Of a stretch of 64,000 bases of DNA, positions 1-8,672 are shown one piece after another (the stretch's first letter is position 1; each line of letters begins with the position of its first letter). Source of the stretch: Enterobacterales bacterium (GTDB lineage: Bacteria; Pseudomonadota; Gammaproteobacteria; Enterobacterales; Enterobacteriaceae); NCBI GenBank assembly GCA_015654925.1, contig JAATFX010000035.1, positions 62,001 through 126,000 of the forward strand, in the 5' to 3' direction. Position numbers and translations under genes: made by a program. The notes under the pieces were generated by a model. The model was given only the letters and a program-made list of their open reading frames with translations, did no database searches and was not told where the DNA came from.

Positions 1-1062
1 GCGCTGAACAAGCAGGTCCGGCTGCTGATCCTTGATGAACCCACCGCTTCGCTTACCGAAAGCGAAACCGCGATCCTGCTCGATATCGTCGACGACCTGC
101 GCAACCACGATATCGCCTGCATCTATATTTCCCATAAGCTCAATGAAGTGAAAGCCATTTCCGATGTGATCTGCGTGATCCGCGACGGTAAGCATATCGC
201 CACGCGGCCGGCGCAAGGACTCGGCGAGGATGAGCTGATCACCATGATGGTCGGCCGCGAGCTGACCGAGCTCTATCCCCATGAGCCCCATGTGATTGGC
301 GAGGAGATCCTGCGCGTCGAAGGCGTGAGCGCCTGGCATCCGGTTAATCAGCATATCCGGCGGGTCAACAATGCCGGATTTACTCTCCATAAGGGGGAAA
401 TTCTCGGCATTGCCGGGTTGGTGGGGTCGGGACGTACCGAACTGGTGCAATGTTTGTTCGGCAGCTATCCCGGCCGCTGGGAAGGACGGATTACCCTCAA
501 CGGCGAACCGGTTCGTTTTAATAATTGCCGGCAGGCGATGCGCAAGGGCATCGCCATGGTGCCGGAGGATCGCAAAAAAGACGGCATCGTGCCCGTCATG
601 AGCGTCGGTTCCAATATTACCCTGGCGGCGCTTAATCAGTTTAGCGGCCCGTTCGGTATCGTGGACGAGGCCGGCGAGCATGCCGCCATCCGCGATGCCA
701 TCGAGCGGCTCAAGGTGAAAACGTCGTCGTCGGAACTGGCCATCGGCCGCCTTAGCGGCGGCAATCAGCAAAAGGCGATTTTGGCGAAATGCCTGTTGCT
801 TAATCCCGCCATCCTTATTTTGGATGAGCCGACCCGCGGCATCGATATCGGGGCCAAACAGGAGATCTATCGTTTGATTAATCAACTGGTGCGGCAGGGA
901 ATCGCGGTGATCGTGGTGTCGTCCGAGCTGCCGGAGGTGCTGGGTATCAGCGACCGGGTGCTGGCCATGCATCAAGGCGCCATTAAAGCCGATCTTATTA
1001 ACCGCGACCTGACGCAGGAACAGGTGATGGAAGCGGCGCTCAGGAGTGACTCCAATGTCTAA
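1..1062 (+). CDS. xylG: Xylose ABC transporter ATP-binding protein XylG (5' truncated)
   Basis: Energises D-xylose import with the XylH permease and a periplasmic XylF that would lie upstream. The reading frame is open from base 1, so the window holds the last 353 residues of a protein usually about 513 long. The end of the first ABC domain is visible (Walker [10 protein letters not shown] near residue 9, switch His in ISHKLNEV), followed by a complete second domain with the degenerate P-loop GLVGSGRTE, signature LSGGNQQKA and Walker [10 protein letters not shown]. Tandem ABC domains with this layout mark the sugar (CUT2) class. The stop codon overlaps the start of xylH by 8 bases, so the two are translationally coupled. 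Family assignment is firm; xylose specificity rests on overall resemblance to XylG. Confidence 0.88.
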   Translation, partial: ALNKQVRLLILDEPTASLTESETAILLDIVDDLRNHDIACIYISHKLNEVKAISDVICVIRDGKHIATRPAQGLGEDELITMMVGRELTELYPHEPHVIGEEILRVEGVSAWHPVNQHIRRVNNAGFTLHKGEILGIAGLVGSGRTELVQCLFGSYPGRWEGRITLNGEPVRFNNCRQAMRKGIAMVPEDRKKDGIVPVMSVGSNITLAALNQFSGPFGIVDEAGEHAAIRDAIERLKVKTSSSELAIGRLSGGNQQKAILAKCLLLNPAILILDEPTRGIDIGAKQEIYRLINQLVRQGIAVIVVSSELPEVLGISDRVLAMHQGAIKADLINRDLTQEQVMEAALRSDSNV

Positions 1063-2230
1063 AATCACGCGAACCGACGGCGCCACGGCGCCCGCCGCCG
1101 CCGGCGGTAAACTAAAATCCATGAATTTGCAGGTGTTTGTGATGCTGGCCGCGATTGTGGTCATCATGTTATTTTTCACGTTTACCACCGAAGGCTCTTA
1201 TCTCAGCGCGCGCAATATTTCCAACTTGCTGCGGCAAACCGCCATTACCGGCATTCTGGCGGTAGGCATGGTTTTTGTGATTATTTCAGCGGAAATCGAT
1301 CTATCCGTGGGTTCCATGATGGGATTGCTGGGGGGCGCCGCGGCGATTTTCGATGTCTGGCTGGGATGGCCGTTGCCGTTGACCATTGCCGTGACGCTGG
1401 TGCTGGGATTGTTGCTGGGCGCCTGGAACGGCTGGTGGGTGGCCTATCGCAAAGTGCCCTCGTTTATCGTCACCCTGGCCGGGATGCTGGCGTTTCGCGG
1501 TATTTTGATCGGGGTTACCAACGGCACCACGGTTTCGCCCACCTCGCCGGCGATGTCGCAGATCGGGCAAAGCTATCTGCCGGGCGGCGTGGGGTTCGGC
1601 ATCGGTTTTATCAGCCTGCTGTTATTTATCGCATGGCAGTGGCGCCGGCGAGGCAACCGCCAGCGCCTTGGGCTGTCCGTACCCACCCGCACCGGCGACA
1701 TGACCCGGCAGGCCATTACCGCCGTGGTGGTGCTGGGCGCGATATATCTGCTCAACGACTACCGGGGCGTGCCCACGCCGGTACTGATTCTGGTGGCGCT
1801 GATGCTGGGCGGCCTCTTTATGGCCTCGCGCACCGCCTTTGGCCGCCGGGTTTACGCCATCGGCGGTAATATCGACGCCGCCCGCCTGTCCGGCGTAAAT
1901 GTGGAGCGTACCAAGCTGGCGGTGTTCGCCATTAACGGCCTGATGGTAGCCATTGCCGGGCTGATTCTCAGCTCCCGCCTGGGCGCCGGCTCGCCCTCCG
2001 CCGGCAATATCGCCGAACTGGACGCCATTGCCGCCTGCGTCATCGGCGGCACTAGCCTGGCCGGCGGCGTCGGCAGCGTGGCCGGGGCGGTGATGGGGGC
2101 ATTTATCATGGCGTCGCTGGATAACGGCATGAGCATGCTGGATGTGCCGACGTTCTGGCAATATATCGTCAAGGGCGCTATTTTGCTGCTGGCGGTATGG
2201 ATGGATACGGCGACCAAAAAACGAGCGTGA
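1055..2230 (+). CDS. xylH: Xylose ABC transporter permease XylH
   Basis: Inner-membrane permease of the CUT2 family, about 391 residues, close to the usual XylH length. It has about ten hydrophobic segments, and the motifs [18 protein letters not shown] and the final [14 protein letters not shown] are typical of XylH/RbsC-type permeases. A Lys/Arg-rich cytoplasmic loop (near residues 190-215) is typical of XylH. ATG at 1055 is preferred over an in-frame GTG at 1046, because CAGGAG (1041-1046) sits at a good ribosome-binding distance from 1055. It overlaps xylG by 8 bases and is followed by a Rho-independent terminator, so it is the last gene of the operon. No xylR or xylAB is visible downstream. 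Confidence 0.88.
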   Translation: MSKITRTDGATAPAAAGGKLKSMNLQVFVMLAAIVVIMLFFTFTTEGSYLSARNISNLLRQTAITGILAVGMVFVIISAEIDLSVGSMMGLLGGAAAIFDVWLGWPLPLTIAVTLVLGLLLGAWNGWWVAYRKVPSFIVTLAGMLAFRGILIGVTNGTTVSPTSPAMSQIGQSYLPGGVGFGIGFISLLLFIAWQWRRRGNRQRLGLSVPTRTGDMTRQAITAVVVLGAIYLLNDYRGVPTPVLILVALMLGGLFMASRTAFGRRVYAIGGNIDAARLSGVNVERTKLAVFAINGLMVAIAGLILSSRLGAGSPSAGNIAELDAIAACVIGGTSLAGGVGSVAGAVMGAFIMASLDNGMSMLDVPTFWQYIVKGAILLLAVWMDTATKKRA

Positions 2231-2247
2231 TTTCCCGCGGATTATGG

Positions 2248-2269
2248 GCCGCCTCAGGGCGGCTTTTTT
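2248..2269 (+). terminator. Rho-independent terminator of the xyl operon
   Basis: A perfect 6-bp GC stem (GCCGCC/GGCGGC) with a TCAG loop is followed by six T residues, 18 bases after the xylH stop codon. Confidence 0.85.
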
Positions 2270-2345
2270 ATGCCATGGCGCGTCCAGGTTAAATAGCCTC
2301 AAGTTAAACGTAGTTTAAATAAGATTAATAAATAAACAGCGTACA

Positions 2346-2374
2346 TTGACGGCTTTATGTATAGGTCTTTAAAT
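2346..2374 (+). promoter_or_regulatory. Candidate sigma-70 promoter for the dar cluster
   Basis: TTGACG (2346-2351) and TTAAAT (2369-2374) are separated by 17 bases, about 85 bases upstream of darA in an AT-rich stretch. The -35 is good (5/6) and the -10 is weak (4/6). This is a pattern match only. Confidence 0.3.
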
Positions 2375-2458
2375 TAAACGATAGATGATTTTTTCTATAA
2401 ATGAGAGGCATTTAATTCGCCTATAAATCCATTTTATCTGAAAAGGTTGGAGGTAATA

Positions 2459-2656
2459 ATGAATTCGATATCGCCGGTTAATCATGGCGCTGCCAGCACC
2501 CGGGAACTTCAGGCCAAGCTCCAGGCGCTGCAAAACTCCTTTGCGTGTCAATCTCCTCTTGTGACTCTTAATGCTTTAAAATCAGCGGGGGAAGATAATA
2601 ATTCCATGCCGGAAATGACGGCATGGAACTGGTCCAAAGGGTTTGGCCCGGCATAA
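2459..2656 (+). CDS. darA: Darobactin-type RiPP precursor peptide DarA
   Basis: A 65-residue precursor of a ribosomally made, radical-SAM-modified peptide. The leader (residues 1-55) is hydrophilic and probably helical. The C-terminal part reads M-T-A, then the putative core W56-N-W58-S-K60-G-F62, then G-P-A and stop. From memory, darobactin A has the core WNWSKSF. The residues that carry its two bridges (Trp1-Trp3 ether and Trp3-Lys5 carbon-carbon) are all present here, and only core position 6 differs (Gly instead of Ser). A GGAGG site at 2449-2453 fixes the ATG at 2459 rather than the in-frame TTG at 2447. It lies directly upstream of permease, fusion protein, ATPase and radical SAM genes in the known dar order. 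The three residues after Phe62 must be trimmed to give a free Phe C terminus. Confidence 0.93.
   Translation: MNSISPVNHGAASTRELQAKLQALQNSFACQSPLVTLNALKSAGEDNNSMPEMTAWNWSKGFGPA
2604..2626 (+). repeat. Perfect inverted repeat inside darA
   Basis: CCATGCCG (2604-2611) and CGGCATGG (2619-2626) form an 8-bp perfect stem with a 7-base loop. The right arm ends exactly at the first core tryptophan codon. In mRNA this could be a stem-loop; function unknown. Confidence 0.5.
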
Positions 2657-2942
2657 TCGAGTCAATACCCCGGTCCGGCGCCGCTCCTGCGGGCCGCTCC
2701 CAGGTCTGGTTAGCGGCTGGCCGTATTTTTGTGCCTAAGGTGGTAATTATGTTTAAATTACCATCCTGGGCGGCTTATATAAACCGTGTTTTTTTGAAAC
2801 CATCTTTATTAAAAAATAGTAATTATTCCTTGTGCAATTATTTGCTTTAATAAAATTATATTTATCATGTAACGATTATATGATTTTAAAATAATTATTG
2901 ATCATAGTGGCTTGTTGTTTTTCACCCTGAGATAACCCGCTG

Positions 2943-5321
2943 ATGGCCCTGAACGCCTTTTTGAACGATATAAAATTCAATCCGCTGGCCGCGCTGCTGG
3001 CTATTGTCATTACCGCCCTGGGGTTGGCGACCACGCTGCTCATCGTATTACTGTTTCTGGCCGATTATAATACCGACCGGTTCTATTCCGAACCTCAGCG
3101 GATGTATCGCATCGAAACGCGTTTTGTCTTGCCGAACGGCGATAATATCCGCTCGGCCCAGGTTCCCCTGCCGCTGATTGACGCATTGCAAAAAGACGCC
3201 CGCATCGACAGCGTGAGTTATGCCTTTCGCCTGCTGGCCGACGTCCGCAGCCAGGGCCGCCTCATGCCCAGAGTGGCGATATTCGCGGTGAGCCAGGACT
3301 TTCTCGCGCACCTTAATCCCTACCGGCAGCCGCCCTCGCCGCTGGGGGCGAATGAAATATACATCACGCCGGCATTTAATCGCCAATATCTGGGTATGGC
3401 CTCGCCTAAAGGGCAGGCGGTCGATTTGGGCCGCCTGGGCCGCTTTATTATCAAGGATGTACTCGACCCGCGGCAGGACAGCAGCCTGGACCTGCCGGCG
3501 ATGATTGCTTTTTCGCCGGGCATGGTGGCGGGTTATCACGATAAGCGGGGGGACTGGTATGACAGCCATCTGTACGCATTTATCCGCACGGCGTCGGCGG
3601 CGCCGTTCGATGACCGGTGGCTGGACAAGCTGGTGCGCAATTATGCGCCGCAGCTCCCCGGCGCGCCATTCACCCCCGAACAATTTATCCACCTCAGCGC
3701 CAAGAACATTCTTGCCATCCATTACGACGGGGGATATGCCGACGAGGTCGCCTCCGTCATTTCCAAACCATTGCTGCACACTCTGTACGGGGCGGCGCTG
3801 TTTGTACTGTTAACCACGGTGGTGAATTTTTTCAATGTGAATGGCATCGTTAACTCCGCGAAGAAAAACAGCCTGCGCGTTAAACGTAGCCTGGGAGCGT
3901 CCAATGGGCAACTGCTGGCGGAGGCATCGTCAATTATTATCCCGCAGTTCCTGATTATCTGCGCGCTGGCGCTGTTGATGCTATGGGGGGTGGCGGCCGT
4001 ACCGGGGTACCCAGGCACACTGCTGCTCGGCCAGGACGGCGGAGTGGTGGCCGCGGTATTCCTGGGGGTGGCGCTGGTGATTGGCTGTACGGTGGCGGCG
4101 TCCCATCTGGCCTACCTCTACTGGTTGGTATTATCCCCCCGGGCGGGGCGGGCGCATAACCGCCACGAAACCACCACCGCGTATTATATCAATCGTTTTA
4201 CCTTGGTAATGCAGTTATTGATCTCCGGCATCATGGTTTATCTTTGGGCCGGCGTGATGACGCAAAGCCATTTTATTATGGACACCGATTTCGGCTATCG
4301 TAAAAAAAACCTCCTGACCTTCGAGATCAGCGAGCAGCTTAATTCCCCCGAAGCGCTACGCGGCCTGCAAAACCGGCTAAAAGAGACGGCGGGCAGCTCC
4401 AATATTGCCTTGGCCAGTTGGCGTCCGTTCGATATGTCGCGCAGCGTGCTGTCCATCCAGCATGCGCAGCAGCAGGCCAGGGACCGGTATGCGACCGTTA
4501 ACGTCCTGTCCGCCGATCATGATTTCCCGCGGGTCTGGGGGCTGGAAACCCTGGCGGGCAAGGAGAATGCCATCGCGGTGAGCAACGATCCGGGGGTTCG
4601 CCACGTTATCGTTACCCGGGCCTTTATGGGCCTGATGGGCCTGTCCTCCTATGACGACGTGCTCAATACGACATTTTATACCGAGGTCGACGGCGGCAAG
4701 CGCGCCCTGCGCGTATTGCGCGTCGTCGATAACTTTTATCTGGGCGATCGGACAAAAATCCCGCAGCCCTTGATGATTTTTATTAATGAACGCATGGAGA
4801 AATACGCGGCGCTGACCTTTCCCGGCCAGCAGCAGCGGGAGCGCATTGTCACCGCCCTCAAGGGCTATGGCCTGGAGGATCGGCATATGCGCACCGTGAC
4901 CGAACTTTACGCCGGACATTTCAAAAATAGCCTGCTGATGCTGGATATCATCCAGCTGTCCGTCTCGCTGTCGCTGTTCCTGATGTTGGTGAGCGCCATT
5001 ATTATCGGGCTGTCAGAAGCGCGGCGGCTCAACGATACCCTTAAAATCATGGAGGCGGTGGGCGGTTCGGTCTATACCAGCATCGTTTTTTTCCTGCGGC
5101 AGAACGTTATCCCGCTGGCCGTGGCGCTGCTGGCGTCGTTTGGCCTGGGCTTGTGGCTATTGCGCCGCTGGCTGAGCCGGTATGACGTGGTGGCCGGCCT
5201 GGCCTACACCTACGCTTGCTGCGCCCTGATTGCGCTGGCGCTGGTAGTAGTGGCGGTAATGGCCATGGCGCTGCTGGCCGGCGGCGGAAGGCGCGTCCCG
5301 TTTCGCGCCGGGCGCGGGTAG
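2943..5321 (+). CDS. darB: ABC exporter permease of the darobactin cluster, DarB-like (MacB/FtsX type)
   Basis: A 792-residue inner-membrane permease that would work with DarC and DarD to expel the peptide. An N-terminal membrane segment (about 15-42) is followed by a large periplasmic domain containing the YNTDRFYSEPQRMYRIET stretch. A cluster of membrane segments follows near 280-400, then a second anchor near 415-440, a second periplasmic domain, and three C-terminal segments (about 665-785). This is a duplicated FtsX/MacB arrangement without a fused ATPase. It starts 286 bases after darA. Its stop is 5 bases before the darC start, so darB-C-D-E read as one operon. The ribosome-binding site before ATG 2943 is poor. 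Assignment as DarB rests on family plus context. Confidence 0.85.
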   Translation: MALNAFLNDIKFNPLAALLAIVITALGLATTLLIVLLFLADYNTDRFYSEPQRMYRIETRFVLPNGDNIRSAQVPLPLIDALQKDARIDSVSYAFRLLADVRSQGRLMPRVAIFAVSQDFLAHLNPYRQPPSPLGANEIYITPAFNRQYLGMASPKGQAVDLGRLGRFIIKDVLDPRQDSSLDLPAMIAFSPGMVAGYHDKRGDWYDSHLYAFIRTASAAPFDDRWLDKLVRNYAPQLPGAPFTPEQFIHLSAKNILAIHYDGGYADEVASVISKPLLHTLYGAALFVLLTTVVNFFNVNGIVNSAKKNSLRVKRSLGASNGQLLAEASSIIIPQFLIICALALLMLWGVAAVPGYPGTLLLGQDGGVVAAVFLGVALVIGCTVAASHLAYLYWLVLSPRAGRAHNRHETTTAYYINRFTLVMQLLISGIMVYLWAGVMTQSHFIMDTDFGYRKKNLLTFEISEQLNSPEALRGLQNRLKETAGSSNIALASWRPFDMSRSVLSIQHAQQQARDRYATVNVLSADHDFPRVWGLETLAGKENAIAVSNDPGVRHVIVTRAFMGLMGLSSYDDVLNTTFYTEVDGGKRALRVLRVVDNFYLGDRTKIPQPLMIFINERMEKYAALTFPGQQQRERIVTALKGYGLEDRHMRTVTELYAGHFKNSLLMLDIIQLSVSLSLFLMLVSAIIIGLSEARRLNDTLKIMEAVGGSVYTSIVFFLRQNVIPLAVALLASFGLGLWLLRRWLSRYDVVAGLAYTYACCALIALALVVVAVMAMALLAGGGRRVPFRAGRG

Positions 5322-5326
5322 AGCCG

Positions 5327-6583
5327 ATGGATGTCAACATCGACTCAAAACTCGCGGTGCATTTACGCGCCAAGTGGCTCACCTGGCTTGCCGCGGCGGT
5401 GTTCATTCTGCTGTGCGCGGTGATGTACCGGTTAGCCACTGCTGATAATTATCTGACCCTGCCTTTGGCCAGCGCGACGTTTCATACCGTTAGGCGGGGG
5501 GTCTATACCGACACGCTGGTAACCCGCGCCATCGCCATTCCGAACGAGAGCGTTTTTGTCTCTTCCGAGCGCGGGGGCAAGGTGCTTGAAATTTACAAGG
5601 CATCGTCGGATTTTGTCAAAAAAGGCGAGGTTATCGCCCGGCTGTCAAATTATGATTTTGTCCTGCAAGTTACGTCGCGCATCGCCGACGCCACTGAGCA
5701 AATTAATAATTTGCGCAATATGCGCATGTTGTTGGAGCGCAACAGCCGCGACACCAAAGTGGAATTGCAGAAATCCCATTACAACCTGCTGAAGATCGGC
5801 AAAGAGATAAAGCGTAATAAAAAGCTCTATGAAAATGCGATTATTGAAAAAGCCAGATATGAAAACCTGCTGGACGAATTAACGCACTGGGAAAAGACCT
5901 ACGCCATTTTGGCCGAACACGAAGCGCAGCAGGATAAAATTTTGCCCCAGCAGTTTATGGAGATCGATGAATCCGTCAAGCGCCTCGGCAAGTTGATGGA
6001 CCTGATCAAGGGCGGGCTGGAGCAGTTGACCATTGTGTCGCCCATCGACGGCACGCTCTCGTCGCTGGATATTAAAATCGGCCAGCAAATCAAACCCGGC
6101 GAGAAGGTGACCATCGTCGATAACCCGCATTCTTACCATTTCGAAGCCGATTTCAGCGAATACTACCTCGATAAAATCAAACCCCAGGTGAGTGTGGTGG
6201 CGGAATCGGGGGGCATCGAGATCCCCTTGACCATCGAATCTGTCTCCTCGGTGGTGGATAACGGCAAATTCAAAGCCAAATTAACCTCGCCCCAGCCGAA
6301 GCAGCTGGCCTTGAAGCGCGGGCAATCCCTCGATCTGCGCGTTTCGCTGGACGCTGCCCGGGAGGCGCTGCTAGCCCCTTCGGAAGCGGTGTTTTTCCAG
6401 GACGGCCAGGCCTTGGTATATGCCTACGATGAAATCGGCCGGCGGGCGGTAAAAACCCCGGTGCAAATCAAGCGCCAGGGCGCGGCGCAGTCAGAAATAA
6501 CCAGCGGCCTTGCCGAAGGGCAGCAGGTGGTCACTTTTGCGGATAATGACTATGAAAAACCCAATATCATCGAGTTTGAATAA
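5327..6583 (+). CDS. darC: Membrane fusion (periplasmic adaptor) protein of the darobactin exporter, DarC-like
   Basis: A 418-residue HlyD/MacA-type adaptor. One N-terminal membrane anchor (about 18-38) precedes a lipoyl-like half motif (GGKVLEIYKASSDFVKKGEVIARL), a long coiled-coil hairpin (about 120-230, rich in Lys/Glu/Leu), the second lipoyl half (IVSPIDGTLSSLDIKIGQQIKPGE) and a beta-barrel domain. It would bridge the DarB/DarD pump to an outer-membrane channel such as TolC, which is not encoded nearby. ATG 5327 is chosen because it lies 5 bases after the darB stop and gives an N terminus that leads straight into the membrane anchor; the reading frame is open further upstream, inside darB. 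Confidence 0.87.
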   Translation: MDVNIDSKLAVHLRAKWLTWLAAAVFILLCAVMYRLATADNYLTLPLASATFHTVRRGVYTDTLVTRAIAIPNESVFVSSERGGKVLEIYKASSDFVKKGEVIARLSNYDFVLQVTSRIADATEQINNLRNMRMLLERNSRDTKVELQKSHYNLLKIGKEIKRNKKLYENAIIEKARYENLLDELTHWEKTYAILAEHEAQQDKILPQQFMEIDESVKRLGKLMDLIKGGLEQLTIVSPIDGTLSSLDIKIGQQIKPGEKVTIVDNPHSYHFEADFSEYYLDKIKPQVSVVAESGGIEIPLTIESVSSVVDNGKFKAKLTSPQPKQLALKRGQSLDLRVSLDAAREALLAPSEAVFFQDGQALVYAYDEIGRRAVKTPVQIKRQGAAQSEITSGLAEGQQVVTFADNDYEKPNIIEFE

Positions 6584-6584
6584 T

Positions 6585-7244
6585 ATGATAACTCTGGAAA
6601 ACGGCGGCAAATCCTACACTACCAAAACCATCAGGACCCTGGTGCTCAACCAGGTGAATCTCACCGTCGAGCGGGGGGACTTCCTGTCAATCATGGGGCC
6701 TTCCGGATCTGGGAAATCCACGCTGCTAAACGTACTGGGCATGTTTGAATCGCTGGACCAGGGCAGTTTGGAGCTGGCGGGGGAAACGGTGGCCTCGCTC
6801 AACTATGCGCAAAAAATAGCCTTAAGGCGCCAGGTTATCGGCTATATATTCCAATCGTTTAATCTGATTTCTCATATGTCGGTATTTGATAACGTCGAAC
6901 TGCCGCTTAAATACCGCAGCGTACCTAAAAACGAGCGTAGGCAACGGGTTGACCAAACGCTGGATACCTTCGGCCTGGCACACCGCGCGGGCCACTATCC
7001 GGCGCAGCTCTCAGGCGGTCAGCAGCAGCGGGTGGCCATTGCCCGCGCCATGATTTCGCGCCCGCATCTGATCCTGGCCGATGAACCCACGGGTAATCTC
7101 GACAGCAAACATAGCCGTGACGTACTGGAACAATTGACCAGCATTAATTCGGCAGGGACGACGGTGGTGATGGTGACGCATTCACCCGAAGCATCGAATT
7201 ACGCCAACCGTATCGTAACTATGCGTGACGGTTATCTCACTTAA
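6585..7244 (+). CDS. darD: ABC transporter ATPase of the darobactin exporter, DarD-like
   Basis: A 219-residue MacB/LolD-type nucleotide-binding protein. All motifs are intact: Walker A GPSGSGKS (38-45), Q-loop FQSFNL, signature LSGGQQQRV, Walker B LILADEPTGNLD and switch His in VTHSPEA. It powers DarB. The start at 6585 lies one base after the darC stop codon, and translation is probably coupled. The open frame extends upstream into darC, but those residues do not belong to the family fold. Confidence 0.88.
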   Translation: MITLENGGKSYTTKTIRTLVLNQVNLTVERGDFLSIMGPSGSGKSTLLNVLGMFESLDQGSLELAGETVASLNYAQKIALRRQVIGYIFQSFNLISHMSVFDNVELPLKYRSVPKNERRQRVDQTLDTFGLAHRAGHYPAQLSGGQQQRVAIARAMISRPHLILADEPTGNLDSKHSRDVLEQLTSINSAGTTVVMVTHSPEASNYANRIVTMRDGYLT

Positions 7245-7266
7245 CCCCCCGAGAGGATGACACATA

Positions 7267-8586
7267 ATGAAAGGACTCATTCCCGTGACAAGTATCGACG
7301 ACAGCAGCATCGACGGCGTCAGCATGCAGGATTTACGGCAGTTGGCGTTTAATGATTACCGGCAGCTCAGCGCCAGGCTGATCGGCCGCATCCCCGCCGA
7401 AAATTTGCTCAACGAGGATGAAATAAAAACCTATCATCATGAACTGGCACAAGAGATCTTCGCTCCGCCCATCGACGCTGCCAAGCTGGTGGTGGTGGTT
7501 AAAGCGACCCGGCTGTGTAATTTAAGATGCACTTACTGCCACTCCTGGGCGGAAGGCCCCAACCAAACGCTGACATTTCGCAACCTGATCCGCTGCGTGC
7601 GCCGGCTTCTGGCTATTCCCAATATCACCCGTTTCGAATTTGTCTGGCACGGCGGCGAGGTCACCCTGCTCAAACCCGATTTTTTCAAAAAGCTGATCTG
7701 GCTACAGGAGCAATTCAAGCGGCCCGGGCAGCGTATTACCAATTCGATGCAGTCCAACGCGGTGAATATTTCTGACGAATGGCTGTTGTTTATCAAAGGA
7801 ATAGGCATGAATGTCGGCATTAGCCTGGACGGTATTCCCGGCGTCAATGATACGCGGCGGGTGGATTATCGCGGCCGGGGCACCTCGGAACGGGTAGCGC
7901 GCAGTATCGGGCGGCTGCGGCGCTACGAGATCGCCTATGGCGCATTGATAGTGGTGGACCGCGCGATATTCCAAACCGATATCCGCAACATGTTCGACTA
8001 TTTCATCAGCATAGAGCTTCGGGACATCGAATTTTTGAATATCGTACCGGATAACCGCACGCCGCCCGGCGGCGATATCGGGCCAAGTTATATCAGCTAT
8101 GGCGAATTCATCACTTTTTTATCCGCCGCGTTCGTCATCTGGTGGCATGATTATCGCCACATCCTGCGTATCTCGCTGTTTGCGGATTTTATCAAGGTAC
8201 TGACCAAACCCGATACCCGTCTTTCCGCATGTTACTGGGCCGGCAACTGTTCACAGGAGGTGATAACGCTGGAGCCGAACGGTGATGTGTCCCCCTGCGA
8301 CAAGTATGTCGGTGACGCCGGCGGCCGTTATGGGTCGCTCTTGAGCACCGATTTGGCCCAATTGCTGGCGCGGTCGCGACATAACCGCCAGGCACTCGGG
8401 GAGGAAAGGGCGGCCGCGGAAAAAATGCGCGACTGTCCGTGGTTTGCCCTATGCCGGGGCGGCTGTCCCCATGACCGGGTGATTAACCGCCGTCATGTGC
8501 CGGGTTACGACGATACCTGCTGCGGCACCGGGAAACTGTTGGGAATTATCAGGGACTGCCTTGCCAGCGAGGGGCGGCTGTCGTGA
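7267..8586 (+). CDS. darE: Radical SAM/SPASM peptide maturase, DarE-like
   Basis: A 439-residue radical SAM enzyme expected to install both cross-links in the DarA core. The [4Fe-4S] motif C84-x3-C88-x2-C91 (CNLRCTYC) binds the S-adenosylmethionine cluster, and GGE (129-131) is the SAM-binding motif. A C-terminal SPASM region carries Cys322, 328, 344, 390, 396, 400, 418 and 419 for two auxiliary clusters. GAGAGGA upstream of ATG 7267 is a good ribosome-binding site. It is the last gene of the cluster: 86 bases further on, benE ends on the opposite strand. No relE-like gene, separate RRE protein or peptidase follows. The radical SAM/SPASM class is certain; the DarE role follows from the precursor and gene order. 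Confidence 0.92.
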   Translation: MKGLIPVTSIDDSSIDGVSMQDLRQLAFNDYRQLSARLIGRIPAENLLNEDEIKTYHHELAQEIFAPPIDAAKLVVVVKATRLCNLRCTYCHSWAEGPNQTLTFRNLIRCVRRLLAIPNITRFEFVWHGGEVTLLKPDFFKKLIWLQEQFKRPGQRITNSMQSNAVNISDEWLLFIKGIGMNVGISLDGIPGVNDTRRVDYRGRGTSERVARSIGRLRRYEIAYGALIVVDRAIFQTDIRNMFDYFISIELRDIEFLNIVPDNRTPPGGDIGPSYISYGEFITFLSAAFVIWWHDYRHILRISLFADFIKVLTKPDTRLSACYWAGNCSQEVITLEPNGDVSPCDKYVGDAGGRYGSLLSTDLAQLLARSRHNRQALGEERAAAEKMRDCPWFALCRGGCPHDRVINRRHVPGYDDTCCGTGKLLGIIRDCLASEGRLS

Positions 8587-8672
8587 AACCGGCCGCTGCT
8601 GGGGCATTGAGCGCAAACGCCTGCGGTTGCAAAAAGAGGCCGAGGCCTGCCCCCGTGCCATACCGGGCGCGA

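Noticed and set aside
2623-2850. 75-codon frame overlapping the end of darA
   Set aside because: Out of frame with darA, begins inside the core codons, no ribosome-binding site and no sensible protein pattern.
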